In this document: one piece after another, positions 15,109 through 24,356 of the stretch
How the letters are laid out: every line of letters begins with the position of its first letter
Numbering within the stretch: the first letter of the stretch is position 1
Assembly: GCA_905236755.1 (NCBI GenBank)
Contig: CAJOCR010000018.1
Coordinates: 1-43,688, forward strand
Reading direction: 5' to 3'
Origin: an uncultured Prevotella sp.
Lineage (GTDB): Bacteria; Bacteroidota; Bacteroidia; Bacteroidales; Bacteroidaceae
DNA: 43,688 nucleotides
Translations under genes and position numbers: made by a program
The notes under the pieces: generated by a model
What the model was told of the DNA's origin: nothing
Database searches by the model: none
What the model saw: only the letters and a program-made list of their open reading frames with translations

Positions 15109-15156
15109 AAGCATTTACAATTTATAATTGAAGTTGTCTCTATGCAAGCATAAGCC

Positions 15157-16575
15157 TTACTTGGTAAGGTAATCGAATGCATTACCTGTCATAATACCTA
15201 CATTATCATGATAATAAGAGGTATATGAAGTTGGTGACCACCAGTCGTAACATCCTGAACCAAAGCAGATGATACCACCCTTACCAAATGTGCCATTATA
15301 AGCAGGAGCCTCCCATACAGAGATTGCACCATCGCCACCATGACCAAGGATACGACCACCAGTGAGGTTCACCCACTTCTCGTGACCTTCGGTATAGTCG
15401 TCCCACATACCCCACTGTGAAGTACAGTTAGAAATGGTGTAACCTGCATCAACAGTCTTAACTTCACCATCCTTGAGTTTCATATTCTTCCATACTGGGT
15501 GGTTGGCGTCTTTCATCATGAAGCCCCATTCTCCACCAGCACTGATAACATCACCACCATCATCGCTGGCGCCCCAACAGTTGTTTGCGCAACGATTATC
15601 TTTGATAGCACCAAGCTTAGCAGCAAAATTAACAGCAGCACGACTAAGAATGAATGCACCACCATTCTTATAGAAATCGGTAAGAGTATTTAGTGCACCC
15701 ATAGCTGTTGAAGTTGCAGCGCTCTCGAAGTCACCAATGGTTTGAGATGGCTGATTCTGCCAATGCCACCAGATTATCTTACACTTAGAAAGATCTACAT
15801 TGCCAGCTTTCAGCTCATCCCAGCTCACGAACATTGAGTTTTCAATGTTAGCAAGCATCCACTTACAAGCCTCTTTCTCCTCAGGAACAAGTTCGTCCAT
15901 GGTTGTTGCTTTAGCACTTCCAAGGAAGATAGCAGAAGGAGCAGATACTGTTTTGATGGTAGCAACATATGTTGCTGTAGCAGTATTGTCAGTAACAGTA
16001 TATGTTACTGGCTCAGAGAAATCTGTCTGCACACCACTCAATGGAGAGATTGTTGCATCCTCACTATAGGTGATAGTAGGAATAGCTTTCTTTATATCAA
16101 CAGTAGCTGGAAGGAACGCAGTTATAGTGTGCTCTTCCTCATTGATACTTGCTTTGTATGTATCGTTGATGATGAACGACTTTATTTTTGCCTCATCATT
16201 CTTAACGTTGATAGTCCAGTCGAGATAAAGATCACCACGAGTAATATGCATGACCTTGGCTGCACTGAAATCAACTACATCACCAACAGAAATATTTGCC
16301 TTAGCACCTTCTGAAATATTCAGTGCGGTAACTTTCATGGCACTCTTATTCAAGAAACTTACGGGCACCTTTATTTTTACGGTACGTGAAACAGGATCAA
16401 CTACACCTGTATATTTTCCATCAAGTTCAATAGACTCAACAGCACAATTACCTGCAAGTTGAAGGTCGCTCAAATTGTCGTTGCTACAAGATGCCAGCAA
16501 CAGCAAAAGGCATAAGGTAAAAGGTATAAGCGCAAATACCTTAGCTGCCTTGTTATATAATTTGTTTGATTTCAT
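15157..16575 (-). CDS. Surface glycan-binding lipoprotein of the levan locus (BT1761-like)
   Basis: 472 residues with lipobox LLASCS at about residue 30. Two or three Ig-like beta modules (about 35-215) are followed by a C-terminal domain (about 215-472) rich in Trp and Gly (WWHWQNQP, NCWGASDDGG, CYDWWSPTSY), likely the sugar-binding part and similar to DUF4960. Its place between SusD and the endo-levanase matches the levan-binding protein of B. theta. No catalytic motif is seen. The first 12 codons and the preceding bases are nearly identical to those of the SusD gene upstream. Confidence 0.8.
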   Translation of the reverse strand: MKSNKLYNKAAKVFALIPFTLCLLLLLASCSNDNLSDLQLAGNCAVESIELDGKYTGVVDPVSRTVKIKVPVSFLNKSAMKVTALNISEGAKANISVGDVVDFSAAKVMHITRGDLYLDWTINVKNDEAKIKSFIINDTYKASINEEEHTITAFLPATVDIKKAIPTITYSEDATISPLSGVQTDFSEPVTYTVTDNTATATYVATIKTVSAPSAIFLGSAKATTMDELVPEEKEACKWMLANIENSMFVSWDELKAGNVDLSKCKIIWWHWQNQPSQTIGDFESAATSTAMGALNTLTDFYKNGGAFILSRAAVNFAAKLGAIKDNRCANNCWGASDDGGDVISAGGEWGFMMKDANHPVWKNMKLKDGEVKTVDAGYTISNCTSQWGMWDDYTEGHEKWVNLTGGRILGHGGDGAISVWEAPAYNGTFGKGGIICFGSGCYDWWSPTSYTSYYHDNVGIMTGNAFDYLTK

Positions 16576-16631
16576 AATTTGATGATTCTAAATTCATTAG
16601 CGAAATATTTTCCCTAACACTAAACTGCAGA

Positions 16632-18392
16632 TTACCAATTACCTACATTCTGCTTGTAGTGACCATTAGAAGAAGAAATCTGTGTATGTGGAATAGGCAG
16701 ATATTCATTCTTGTTAGTTGTAAACTGTGCATCACTCAAGAATGTAACACGTTCTTTCTCTTTCGCAAAATAATTGGTTAGAACGCTCTGTGCATCACCC
16801 CAACGAACAAGGTCGAAGAAGCGCTCGCCTTCCATTGCCAACTCCAAACGACGCTCCATCTTAACAATCTTGATGGCTTCATCCTTTGAGTAAGTACCTG
16901 TGTAGTTCTTGCAATAGAAATGAACGCCATACTTGTTAGGATAATCTGCTATCATCTGAGTAGAACCAGCTGCACGACTACGAATCTGGTTAACAAGATC
17001 TATAGCCTCTTGAACATGGCCTAACTGTGCCTCTGCCTCTGCACGTTCAAGAACAACATCAGCATAACGGAACACAATACGATTCATTGAACTTGCCCAA
17101 TAAGAGCCCTGGATGAGATATGTGCCAATGAGTGCAGGATCAACATTCTGCTTCAATGTTACATTATATCCATAAAGACCACCAGAACGGCTCCATGCAG
17201 AACTTCTGTCCATAATGAAATCTTTATTGAACTCATAAGGCAAACCAGTGATACCTACAGTAAGGAAAAGGCGTGGATCGGCATTATCAACAGCCTTATC
17301 ATAATTCTTATTGTTATAGGTGTCAATCATTGGCAGGCCATCAGCATTTGTCTTGAAAGCATTAACAAGATTCTGTGAAGGCTTATAGAAATCGCATCCA
17401 CCATTTGTTACATCTGGAATATTTGGAACAATAAGACCGTAGCTCCAGTTCAGATTACCATAAGTAGAACCATCGTTGCGAGAATACTGCATAGCCCAGA
17501 TTGACTCACAACCATTCTCGTATTGGTCTTCAGGACGGAAGTTGTTATGAATATCGGTTTCCAATCCATAACCTGCCGATGTGTAGATAGATGGATTAGA
17601 ATACTCTAACACTTTCTCCAAATCGTCTTGATTGATAGAGGTTATCTGATTTGAGTTAGCATCGTCCTGGCGATATGCCTTATAAAGATAAACCTTTGTA
17701 AGGAATGCTGCTGCAGCAGCCTTTGTAGGACGGCCCTTATCAGCCTGCTTTACAGGAAGCACCTTATAAGCCTCTTCCAATTCCTGTGCTATAATTGCCC
17801 AACCTGCGTCATTACTATATTCGGTGTTTGACAGATTATTATAATCTTCACGAGTAAGACTGGTTGACATTACAAAAGGAATATTCTTGTAAAGACGCTT
17901 TGCAAGGAAATGACCATAAGCGCGCAAGAATTTCATCTCTGCCAAGCGCTCTGCCTTGAGGGCATAAGAATCATCTGTTGTTTCAATAGCCTTAATAGCT
18001 GCATTTACACGTGAGATAGCGTTATAAAGGCGCACCCACATATCATTGATGTTCCAGTTGGTGGTAAGAATACCCTGCCCTACTTCAAGCTGATGAAACA
18101 CATCACCATCATTAGTTGTTGAACCACCTTTATATGCATCGTCAGATCGAACATCATAGTTCCACATTGAGAACGATGAGTTGATATCTTCTGCAGTTGT
18201 AAAGATTGCATAAGCAGATGTCACCATATTGTCAACATATGCTGCCTTAGAAACTTCCTCGTCAGACAATGTAGCCTGAGGCACCTGGTCGTCGAGGAAA
18301 GATTCACAGCTTGACAACAATGAAACGGCAAGAAGACATGATGGTATCAATGCTGCCTTCATAACCTTTGTATATAATGTATTTGATTTCAT
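16632..18392 (-). CDS. SusD-family nutrient-binding lipoprotein (levan)
   Basis: 586 residues from the ATG at 18392. The longer frame overlaps the SusC gene and spoils the signal peptide, so it is rejected. Lipobox LLSSCESFLDD. RagB/SusD features: TPR-like helical N-terminal part with ARKAEAMKFLRAYGHFLAKRLY-type helix (here AERLAEMKFLRAYGHF), a Trp/Asn/Gly-rich binding face (around WAMQYSRNDG and NLNWSYGL), and the conserved C-terminal block RRLELAMEGERFFDLVRWGD. It forms the lid of the SusC pore and binds fructo-oligosaccharides on the surface. It lies 43 bp after SusC in the same operon. Confidence 0.93.
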   Translation of the reverse strand: MKSNTLYTKVMKAALIPSCLLAVSLLSSCESFLDDQVPQATLSDEEVSKAAYVDNMVTSAYAIFTTAEDINSSFSMWNYDVRSDDAYKGGSTTNDGDVFHQLEVGQGILTTNWNINDMWVRLYNAISRVNAAIKAIETTDDSYALKAERLAEMKFLRAYGHFLAKRLYKNIPFVMSTSLTREDYNNLSNTEYSNDAGWAIIAQELEEAYKVLPVKQADKGRPTKAAAAAFLTKVYLYKAYRQDDANSNQITSINQDDLEKVLEYSNPSIYTSAGYGLETDIHNNFRPEDQYENGCESIWAMQYSRNDGSTYGNLNWSYGLIVPNIPDVTNGGCDFYKPSQNLVNAFKTNADGLPMIDTYNNKNYDKAVDNADPRLFLTVGITGLPYEFNKDFIMDRSSAWSRSGGLYGYNVTLKQNVDPALIGTYLIQGSYWASSMNRIVFRYADVVLERAEAEAQLGHVQEAIDLVNQIRSRAAGSTQMIADYPNKYGVHFYCKNYTGTYSKDEAIKIVKMERRLELAMEGERFFDLVRWGDAQSVLTNYFAKEKERVTFLSDAQFTTNKNEYLPIPHTQISSSNGHYKQNVGNW

Positions 18393-18435
18393 AATTGTAA
18401 TCTTTAATTCTTTGTTCTCTAAACTATACCATTTA

Positions 18436-21400
18436 TTAGAAAGAAACATTAACACCAAATGTAAGGTTCAGAGGAATTGGATAACCAAAGAGTGCATTCT
18501 CAGGATCAACACCTGTGAAGTTCTTACTCTTGATTGTGAGCAAGTTCTGTGCTGAGAAGTACATACGAACCTTTGTCAAACACAACTTCTTTGCAAATGC
18601 ATCTGAGAAATTATAACCTAACTGAATGGTGCGCAACTTCAAGAAACTGCCATCTTCAACATAGTAAGAAGAGAAACGCTTTTCATTGTTGTTGTCGTAA
18701 GTAGAGAGAGCAGGAATATTAGAACCCATATTATTAGGAGTCCAAGCATCAAGAACACGATCACCCTTATTAAGGAATGGTACGTTTACACCTGCCCAAA
18801 GATCGGTCTGCACTTTGTAACCACCATTAGTGTCATCACCAGGACGCACTGTAGTTAGTACATCTACTCCCTGTACACCCTGCCAGAACATTGTGAGGTC
18901 GAAATTCTTATACTGCAGATAAATGTTCAAACCATAAGTGAAAGATGGGTTTGGATTATAGATCCAATCCTGGTCGGCTGTGTTGATAACACCATCTTTG
19001 TTAAGATCCTTGAAACGCATACGACCTACGCCAGCTCCTTCCTGAACAGCATGGTTGTCAACTTCTTCCTGACTCTTGAAAATGCCATCATAAACATAGC
19101 CTACATAAGAGTTCATTGGATGACCAACAACGCTGAACACGCCGCTACCACCAAAGGTACCTGCAGCTGCTATTGTCTCTGGAAGTTTGGTTACCTCATT
19201 ATGGTTTGTACCAATATTACCTGTAATGTCATAACTAAAATCGCCAATGTGGTTACGGTAGCCTGCATTAAACTCAAAACCACGGTTGAGCATTTCACCT
19301 GCATTAATCCACATGCTGCTACCTTCGCCCATTACACCAATACCTGGCATGTTTACAAGAATGTCGGTAGTTTTCTTGTGATACCACTCGATACTACCAT
19401 AGAGAGCTTGATTGAAGAAACCAAAATCAAGACCTATATTAGTCTGGGTTGTTGTTTCCCATTTAATATCATCGTTACCCAACTGGTTACGCTTAAAGCC
19501 TGAAGCAAGAGCCTGTCCGCCGTTTGTACCAGCAATGTCATAAGATGTACCGTAGCTCTGTCCACCAAAGTTAGCTTCGCCATAGTTAGAAACATAAAGA
19601 GTGTAGCGAGCTGTGTTGCTGATTTCCTGGTTACCAGTCTGTCCCCAAGAAGCACGGAGCTTCAAATCAGAAAGCCATGATGATGCTTTGTGCATGAACT
19701 TTTCCTGACTGATGCGCCATCCAAGAGACACTGATGGGAATGTACCATAACGGTTGTTCTTACCGAAACGGCTTGAACCATCACGACGTACAGTAACACT
19801 TGCCATATAACGATCAGCATAGTTATAGTTCAGCTTACCGAAGAAAGAAACAAGTGAGAAGCCGTCACCAGCACCAAATGCGCGCTGCTCTCCAACACCA
19901 GCGTCAGGCCACATATAATCAGGAGTGTTTACGGCAAAACCATAACGCTTACCGCTGAACCATGTATTGTCTTGACGGTTTAACTCCATACCAAGAAGAG
20001 CATCAGCACGATGCTGTCCTATTTCAAGATTATAAGTAGCAACAGCATTCCACATCCACTTTGTCCAATGTTCCTGTTTTGCTTCAACGGCATTCTCGTC
20101 GTTGGCTACATTACCATTAGCAATAGGATAAGTGAAGAAGCGCTGTTCTTTCTGTGCATAGTCAATACCTGCTGTGGTGCGAATAACAAAATTCTTGGTA
20201 ATGTTGAAATTCAAATGAACATCACCAAACAAACGCCAATATGTGTAGCGGTTGTCTTTGTTACGCTGCAGAACCTCTACTGGGTTTTCACGATCTGAGA
20301 AACTACCTGTAAGGTTTGCATATTCGCCCTTTGTATTATATACAGGGAATGCAGGATGATACTGAAGTACATTACCCAGGAATCCACCAGGAGCACCTAC
20401 TTCAGATGTGCGATTAATTGTGAGATTTTCACCTATTGTAAGGAAATTGCCCAAGAGTTTGTAATCAGTATTTACACGGGCTGAGATTCTATTGAAATCG
20501 GTGGTTTTAATAACACCTATATTCTTATAGTAACCTAAAGAAAGATAGCTTGAACCTTTCTCGTTACCATTGCTTACACTTACATTATAGTTTTGAATGA
20601 AACCTGTACGAGTGGTTTCGTCCATCCAGTCAGTATCAGAAGCTGGGATTGTACTACCTGCATCAAGATATTTCTGCATAGAGATGCCATTAAGCTGTGG
20701 AACACCATTCTGATCATAAGCCCAATCAAAATGATAACCCAAAGAATTGTTGTTAGGATCGAGGCCATCGTTTACATTTGCCTGCCAGAAAGCCTGTCCC
20801 CACTGCTTGGCATTAAGCACTTTCATCTTGTGGGCATACATTGATGCTGAGATACTTGCATCGAGGTTTACACGTACAACGCCCTCTTTACCTTTCTTTG
20901 TGGTGATAATGATTACACCATTGGCAGCACGTGAACCATAGATTGATGCCGAAGCGGCATCCTTCAAAACCTGGATGCTCTCGATATCATTACCATTCAA
21001 CTCGTGCATACCCGACTTTGTTGGCACGCCATCAATAATGTAAAGTGGATCATTGTCGTTCAATGTACCATTACCACGGATACGAACAGTTGCTGCACCT
21101 GATGGTGATCCATCGGCAGTAATGTTCATTCCAGGTACACGACCTTGCATTGCTTTAATAGGGTTGTTCTCATTTTGCTTTGCAATGTCTTTCATGTTAA
21201 CTACCGAGATTGCACCTGTGAGATCAGCCTTGCGCTGAGTGGTGTAACCTGTTACAACAACTTCGTTAAGGTTGTTTGCCTCTTCCTGTAAGGTGATACG
21301 AAGATTTGGAGCAGCAGCTACTTCTTGAGTAGCAAAACCAATATAAGAAACAACAATTACCGAACCTTGAGGAGCTTTAAAACTAAATTTACCATCAATA

Positions 21401-21567
21401 TCGGTCACAGCACCATTATTTGTGCCCTTTTGCATGACAGTGGCTCCAATTACCGGCTCACCTGTTGGTTCCAGAACTGTTCCGCTGACATCAATGCTCT
21501 GTGCGCTTGCAGCAACACATACCATCATGAGTGCAATACTCATTAGGATTCTCGTTAGATTCTTCAT
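18436..21567 (-). CDS. SusC-family TonB-dependent transporter (levan)
   Basis: 1043 residues. Signal peptide 1-22, carboxypeptidase-regulatory-like beta domain at 26-107 (DVSGTVLEPTGEPVIGATV), TonB box region EVVVTGYTTQ, plug domain about 115-225 (IRGNGTLNDNDPLYIIDGVP and SIYGSRAANGVIIITTKKGK), then a 22-strand barrel ending in a C-terminal Phe (VNVSF). No STN domain is present, so it does not itself signal to an anti-sigma factor. It imports large fructo-oligosaccharides through the outer membrane with energy from TonB. It is the first gene of the five-gene levan operon. Confidence 0.95.
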   Translation of the reverse strand: MKNLTRILMSIALMMVCVAASAQSIDVSGTVLEPTGEPVIGATVMQKGTNNGAVTDIDGKFSFKAPQGSVIVVSYIGFATQEVAAAPNLRITLQEEANNLNEVVVTGYTTQRKADLTGAISVVNMKDIAKQNENNPIKAMQGRVPGMNITADGSPSGAATVRIRGNGTLNDNDPLYIIDGVPTKSGMHELNGNDIESIQVLKDAASASIYGSRAANGVIIITTKKGKEGVVRVNLDASISASMYAHKMKVLNAKQWGQAFWQANVNDGLDPNNNSLGYHFDWAYDQNGVPQLNGISMQKYLDAGSTIPASDTDWMDETTRTGFIQNYNVSVSNGNEKGSSYLSLGYYKNIGVIKTTDFNRISARVNTDYKLLGNFLTIGENLTINRTSEVGAPGGFLGNVLQYHPAFPVYNTKGEYANLTGSFSDRENPVEVLQRNKDNRYTYWRLFGDVHLNFNITKNFVIRTTAGIDYAQKEQRFFTYPIANGNVANDENAVEAKQEHWTKWMWNAVATYNLEIGQHRADALLGMELNRQDNTWFSGKRYGFAVNTPDYMWPDAGVGEQRAFGAGDGFSLVSFFGKLNYNYADRYMASVTVRRDGSSRFGKNNRYGTFPSVSLGWRISQEKFMHKASSWLSDLKLRASWGQTGNQEISNTARYTLYVSNYGEANFGGQSYGTSYDIAGTNGGQALASGFKRNQLGNDDIKWETTTQTNIGLDFGFFNQALYGSIEWYHKKTTDILVNMPGIGVMGEGSSMWINAGEMLNRGFEFNAGYRNHIGDFSYDITGNIGTNHNEVTKLPETIAAAGTFGGSGVFSVVGHPMNSYVGYVYDGIFKSQEEVDNHAVQEGAGVGRMRFKDLNKDGVINTADQDWIYNPNPSFTYGLNIYLQYKNFDLTMFWQGVQGVDVLTTVRPGDDTNGGYKVQTDLWAGVNVPFLNKGDRVLDAWTPNNMGSNIPALSTYDNNNEKRFSSYYVEDGSFLKLRTIQLGYNFSDAFAKKLCLTKVRMYFSAQNLLTIKSKNFTGVDPENALFGYPIPLNLTFGVNVSF

Positions 21568-21607
21568 TCGAAACGTTTTTAGTTATTAATGTAATTAGCT
21601 TTTTCGG

Positions 21608-21615
21608 CAAATTTA
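21608..21615 (-). promoter_or_regulatory. -7 promoter box of the levan susC operon
   Basis: TAAATTTG on the minus strand. It predicts a start near 21602 and a 35-nt leader. Confidence 0.6.
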
Positions 21616-21639
21616 CATCAGTTATATTACATTAACTCT

Positions 21640-21681
21640 CTAAAATCGTTCGAAAGAAGCAACAAATGTTACATGCAACAA
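21640..21681 (-). promoter_or_regulatory. Candidate levan-sensor operator upstream of susC
   Basis: On the minus strand it contains TTGTTGCATG, AAC, GTTGCTT, CTTT and GAAC in the same order as 11717-11759 upstream of the permease, and it also ends exactly 24 bp before the -7 box. The equal phase at two promoters suggests one activator, most simply the AraC-tailed sensor encoded next door. Confidence 0.6.
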
Positions 21682-21705
21682 TTGTTGTTAATAAAGTAAA
21701 ATGTG

Positions 21706-23943
21706 TTACTTTCTTACATCGGTAGGATATTTATCGTATTGTTTCTTGAAACATGATGAGAAATAGCTTGGCGTTCCAAAGCCCACCTCATAAGCTATCT
21801 CTGATATTGTCATATCGCTGTTAAGCAGCAAGGAATAGGCTTTCTGCAATCTTATCTTACGCAACAATTCCACTGGCGACAAGCCTGTAAGTGCCTTTAC
21901 TTTTCTATAAAGCTGCACTCTGCTCATACCAAGTTCTACGCCCAAATCGTCCATTTTCAAATGGGTGTCTGAAATGTGCTTATCTACAACTTCTTTAAGC
22001 GAATCAAGGAAACGACTGGCAGGAGTGCTCAACTGTTCGGCTGGAGTATCTGTTAAGAGTGGGGCTTTTTCTGCTTTTTCGCTGAATGCTTTACGAAGTT
22101 TTTCGCGTCCCTGCAACAAATTCACAATGCGAGCAAGTAAATATTGCGCATTGAATGGTTTGGTGAGATAGGCATCGGCACCATGTTCAAATCCTTCTAT
22201 CTGTTGTTGCTCGTCGCTTCGGGCTGTTAGAAGTATCACAGGAATATGACTTGTTATGCTATCTTCTTTTATGCGCTTGCAGAATTGCAATCCGTCCATA
22301 ACAGGCATCATCACATCGCTGATGATCAAATCGGGCACGCTCTCACGTGCAAGACGCAATCCGCTTTCACCATCTGAAGCTTCAATGATATAGTAGTTAT
22401 TAGAAAGCAATGCCTTGAGGTATTTGCGCATATCGGCATTGTCGTCAACAACCAATAACGTTGCCAGTTCTTCGCTATCAGCACGCAGCAACAATCCGGT
22501 GTGGCCTTCTTTAACATCATCGTGTAATACCTCTGGTTGTTCAATGGCAGAACTAACTGTGTCATCGGCAATGGCATCGTCAACCTGCTTGCGGAAATTG
22601 ATAACATCAGACACCAAAGCATCGAGATTTTCTACATTTCGGGTTAGTATATCAAAGAGTTCATGCTCATCGCCTGTCATTGATTTTTTTTCAGCCAACA
22701 CCTTCAGTGGGCCAGTGATAAGGGTCAAAGGTGTTTTCAACTGATGACTTGCGTTAGTATAAAACTTTGTCTGTTCATCATTGAGCTGCTTCATCTTTTC
22801 GCTCATCTCACGATATTTCCTGTTTGATCGCTTAATGGCTTTCACAGCTTTCCATATGATAATTAATGCTATCAACAGCAAAAAGATAGCTACTACAGCT
22901 ATATATAATATGTTGCGCTGAAGGTGATAAAGTCCAAGATAATTATCAAGTTTCTTTTGAATGGTGACAAGATAGTCGTTCTGCTTTAAAAGCTGGTCGC
23001 TACTCATTATTATATCATCAACATTCTGTGGAGTTACCACAAAACTTTTGATAAAGCTGTTTTTCTTAAAAGGTTTCTTGTCAAGAATATCAAGAGCCAA
23101 CTGAATAATTTCCTCACCATGAGTTGGATAGATATATGTGCCGGCGAGTATTCCGTCTTTAACCTGCTGCAAACCTCCATCGTGGCCTGGAATGCCATCC
23201 ACTCCCAGGAATTTTATGTTTTTCTCTTGTCCCAGTTCCTTTGCTGCATTATATGCAGCAACGGAACAGATGTCGCTATGGCAGAACACTATGTCAACTT
23301 GTTTTCCTTCTTGCAGATATTTTTTCATCTGTCGATAGCAATCTTCAGGTGTCCAGTTGGTTTCGGTATAGAAATAATCTATATCATGCTGCTTAATGAC
23401 CTTGCTAAAGCCTTTATGGCGATCCTGAGCTGGCGACATCGACAGTTGTCCTGTCATTTCCCACACGATAGGTTTTCTGCCAACAGGGTTCACAATATTA
23501 TTCTCTATCATGTGCACAGCATAACTTGCAAGTTTGTTTCCTGCATCTTCGTTGTCACCACCGATAAAGGCTGTATAGTTGTCAGACTGTGTTTTTCTAT
23601 CAAACAACACCACAGGAATGCCTTTCTTCTGCGCTTTTTCAAGAGAAGAAGCAAGCTGGGTGTATTCATAAGGTGCCACGATAAGCAAATCAACATTGGC
23701 ATCAATCAAACTGTCGATCTGCTTAACCTGCAAAGAAGGGTCTTCGTGACAGTTGGCAATAGATATGTCGGCCTCGCTATCATACAAACGGTGAGCAGCC
23801 AACAGTTCCATGTTCATTTTATCGCGCCATGCACCACTTGAACATTGAGAAACTCCAATATTGTAGGTTTTATGCTTATTGCATGCGAATAATAATGCGA
23901 CTAAAAATAACCAAACATATTTCTTAATAAGGCTCATAATCAC
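21706..23943 (-). CDS. Levan-locus hybrid sensor lacking the ATPase domain (AraC output)
   Basis: 745 residues. N-terminal membrane signal with a Cys at 21; periplasmic sugar-binding Peri_BP domain about 26-320 (DLLIVAPYEYTQL, GIPVVLFDRK, FLGVDGIPGHDGG); membrane helix about 345-366; HisKA with the phospho-His at 400 (ASHQLKTPLTLI); receiver about 495-610 with Asp500/501, phospho-acceptor Asp543, Thr573 and Lys595; AraC helix-turn-helix about 645-745. Between HisKA (ends near 450) and the receiver there are only about 45 acidic residues, so the HATPase_c domain with its N, G1 and G2 boxes is missing. A family member in the B. theta levan locus senses fructose. The frame is open, so this is a real architecture or a precise in-frame deletion. 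Confidence 0.88.
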   Translation of the reverse strand: MIMSLIKKYVWLFLVALLFACNKHKTYNIGVSQCSSGAWRDKMNMELLAAHRLYDSEADISIANCHEDPSLQVKQIDSLIDANVDLLIVAPYEYTQLASSLEKAQKKGIPVVLFDRKTQSDNYTAFIGGDNEDAGNKLASYAVHMIENNIVNPVGRKPIVWEMTGQLSMSPAQDRHKGFSKVIKQHDIDYFYTETNWTPEDCYRQMKKYLQEGKQVDIVFCHSDICSVAAYNAAKELGQEKNIKFLGVDGIPGHDGGLQQVKDGILAGTYIYPTHGEEIIQLALDILDKKPFKKNSFIKSFVVTPQNVDDIIMSSDQLLKQNDYLVTIQKKLDNYLGLYHLQRNILYIAVVAIFLLLIALIIIWKAVKAIKRSNRKYREMSEKMKQLNDEQTKFYTNASHQLKTPLTLITGPLKVLAEKKSMTGDEHELFDILTRNVENLDALVSDVINFRKQVDDAIADDTVSSAIEQPEVLHDDVKEGHTGLLLRADSEELATLLVVDDNADMRKYLKALLSNNYYIIEASDGESGLRLARESVPDLIISDVMMPVMDGLQFCKRIKEDSITSHIPVILLTARSDEQQQIEGFEHGADAYLTKPFNAQYLLARIVNLLQGREKLRKAFSEKAEKAPLLTDTPAEQLSTPASRFLDSLKEVVDKHISDTHLKMDDLGVELGMSRVQLYRKVKALTGLSPVELLRKIRLQKAYSLLLNSDMTISEIAYEVGFGTPSYFSSCFKKQYDKYPTDVRK

Positions 23944-24056
23944 TTATTGTTTACTATTTCTTTAGTTACAAAAAAAGTATTTATTCTTGGCTTTCAGAGT
24001 CCAATAAATCATGTTTTATCTTCATAAAAAGAATAATAACAACGATTAAAACATGA

Positions 24057-24064
24057 CAAAAATA
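24057..24064 (-). promoter_or_regulatory. Possible -7 box of the levan sensor gene
   Basis: TATTTTTG on the minus strand fits TAnnTTTG and would give a leader of about 105 nt. The AT-rich surroundings make a chance match possible. Confidence 0.35.
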
Positions 24065-24148
24065 CAAATTAAATCGAAAATATTCGTGCATCTTGCAGGT
24101 TTTTTATCTTTTTTGATTACTAAGGAGGGGGAAAAAGACTACCCAAAG

Positions 24149-24250
24149 GCGTCCGACTGCTCGGACAGAGAAGAATGGCACTATAAATCAGCGTCCGACT
24201 ACTCGGACGGCACAAAATAGTCTTATGACAGAGCGTCCGACTGCTCGGAC
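24149..24250. repeat. Three 18-bp palindromes at exact 42-bp period
   Basis: GCGTCCGACTRCTCGGAC occurs at 24149-24166, 24191-24208 and 24233-24250. Each contains the inverted repeat GTCCGA-N4-TCGGAC. Start-to-start distance is 42 bp twice, four helical turns, while the 24-bp linkers are unrelated. Only one base (R) varies. The array lies between two divergent promoters, upstream of both predicted starts, so DNA binding is more likely than an RNA role. The motif occurs nowhere else in the window. Confidence 0.85.
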
Positions 24251-24296
24251 AATGAAAAAGCAAGCCTTTTGAGTGGAAAGCACAAGAAAAACACTT

Positions 24297-24328
24297 TTTG
24301 TCTACCCTTTTACTGGTTTATATCCACC
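24297..24328 (+). promoter_or_regulatory. Candidate arabinan-sensor operator, GH51 promoter
   Basis: TTTGTCTACC (24297-24306) and ATATCCACC (24320-24328) form an imperfect direct repeat about 22 bp apart. The second half ends exactly 20 bp before the -7 box, the same distance as TTTGTCCACC at the arabinan susC promoter (30132-30141). Confidence 0.5.
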
Positions 24329-24348
24329 CGAAAAACACAGCACTCGTG

Positions 24349-24356
24349 TAATTTTG
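24349..24356 (+). promoter_or_regulatory. -7 promoter box of the GH51 gene
   Basis: TAATTTTG. Predicted transcript start about 24362, which excludes the upstream start codon at 24269 and supports the ATG at 24389. Confidence 0.6.

Noticed and set aside
23119..23841. Long plus-strand open frame of 240 codons opposite the levan sensor gene
   Set aside because: It is the antisense shadow of the Peri_BP domain, has no promoter and no recognisable protein features.
24149..24250. Short regularly spaced repeats that look like a mini CRISPR array
   Set aside because: The repeat is only 18 bp and the spacers 24 bp, below known CRISPR sizes. Each repeat is a full palindrome, there are just three, and no cas gene is nearby. 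A DNA-binding array fits better.
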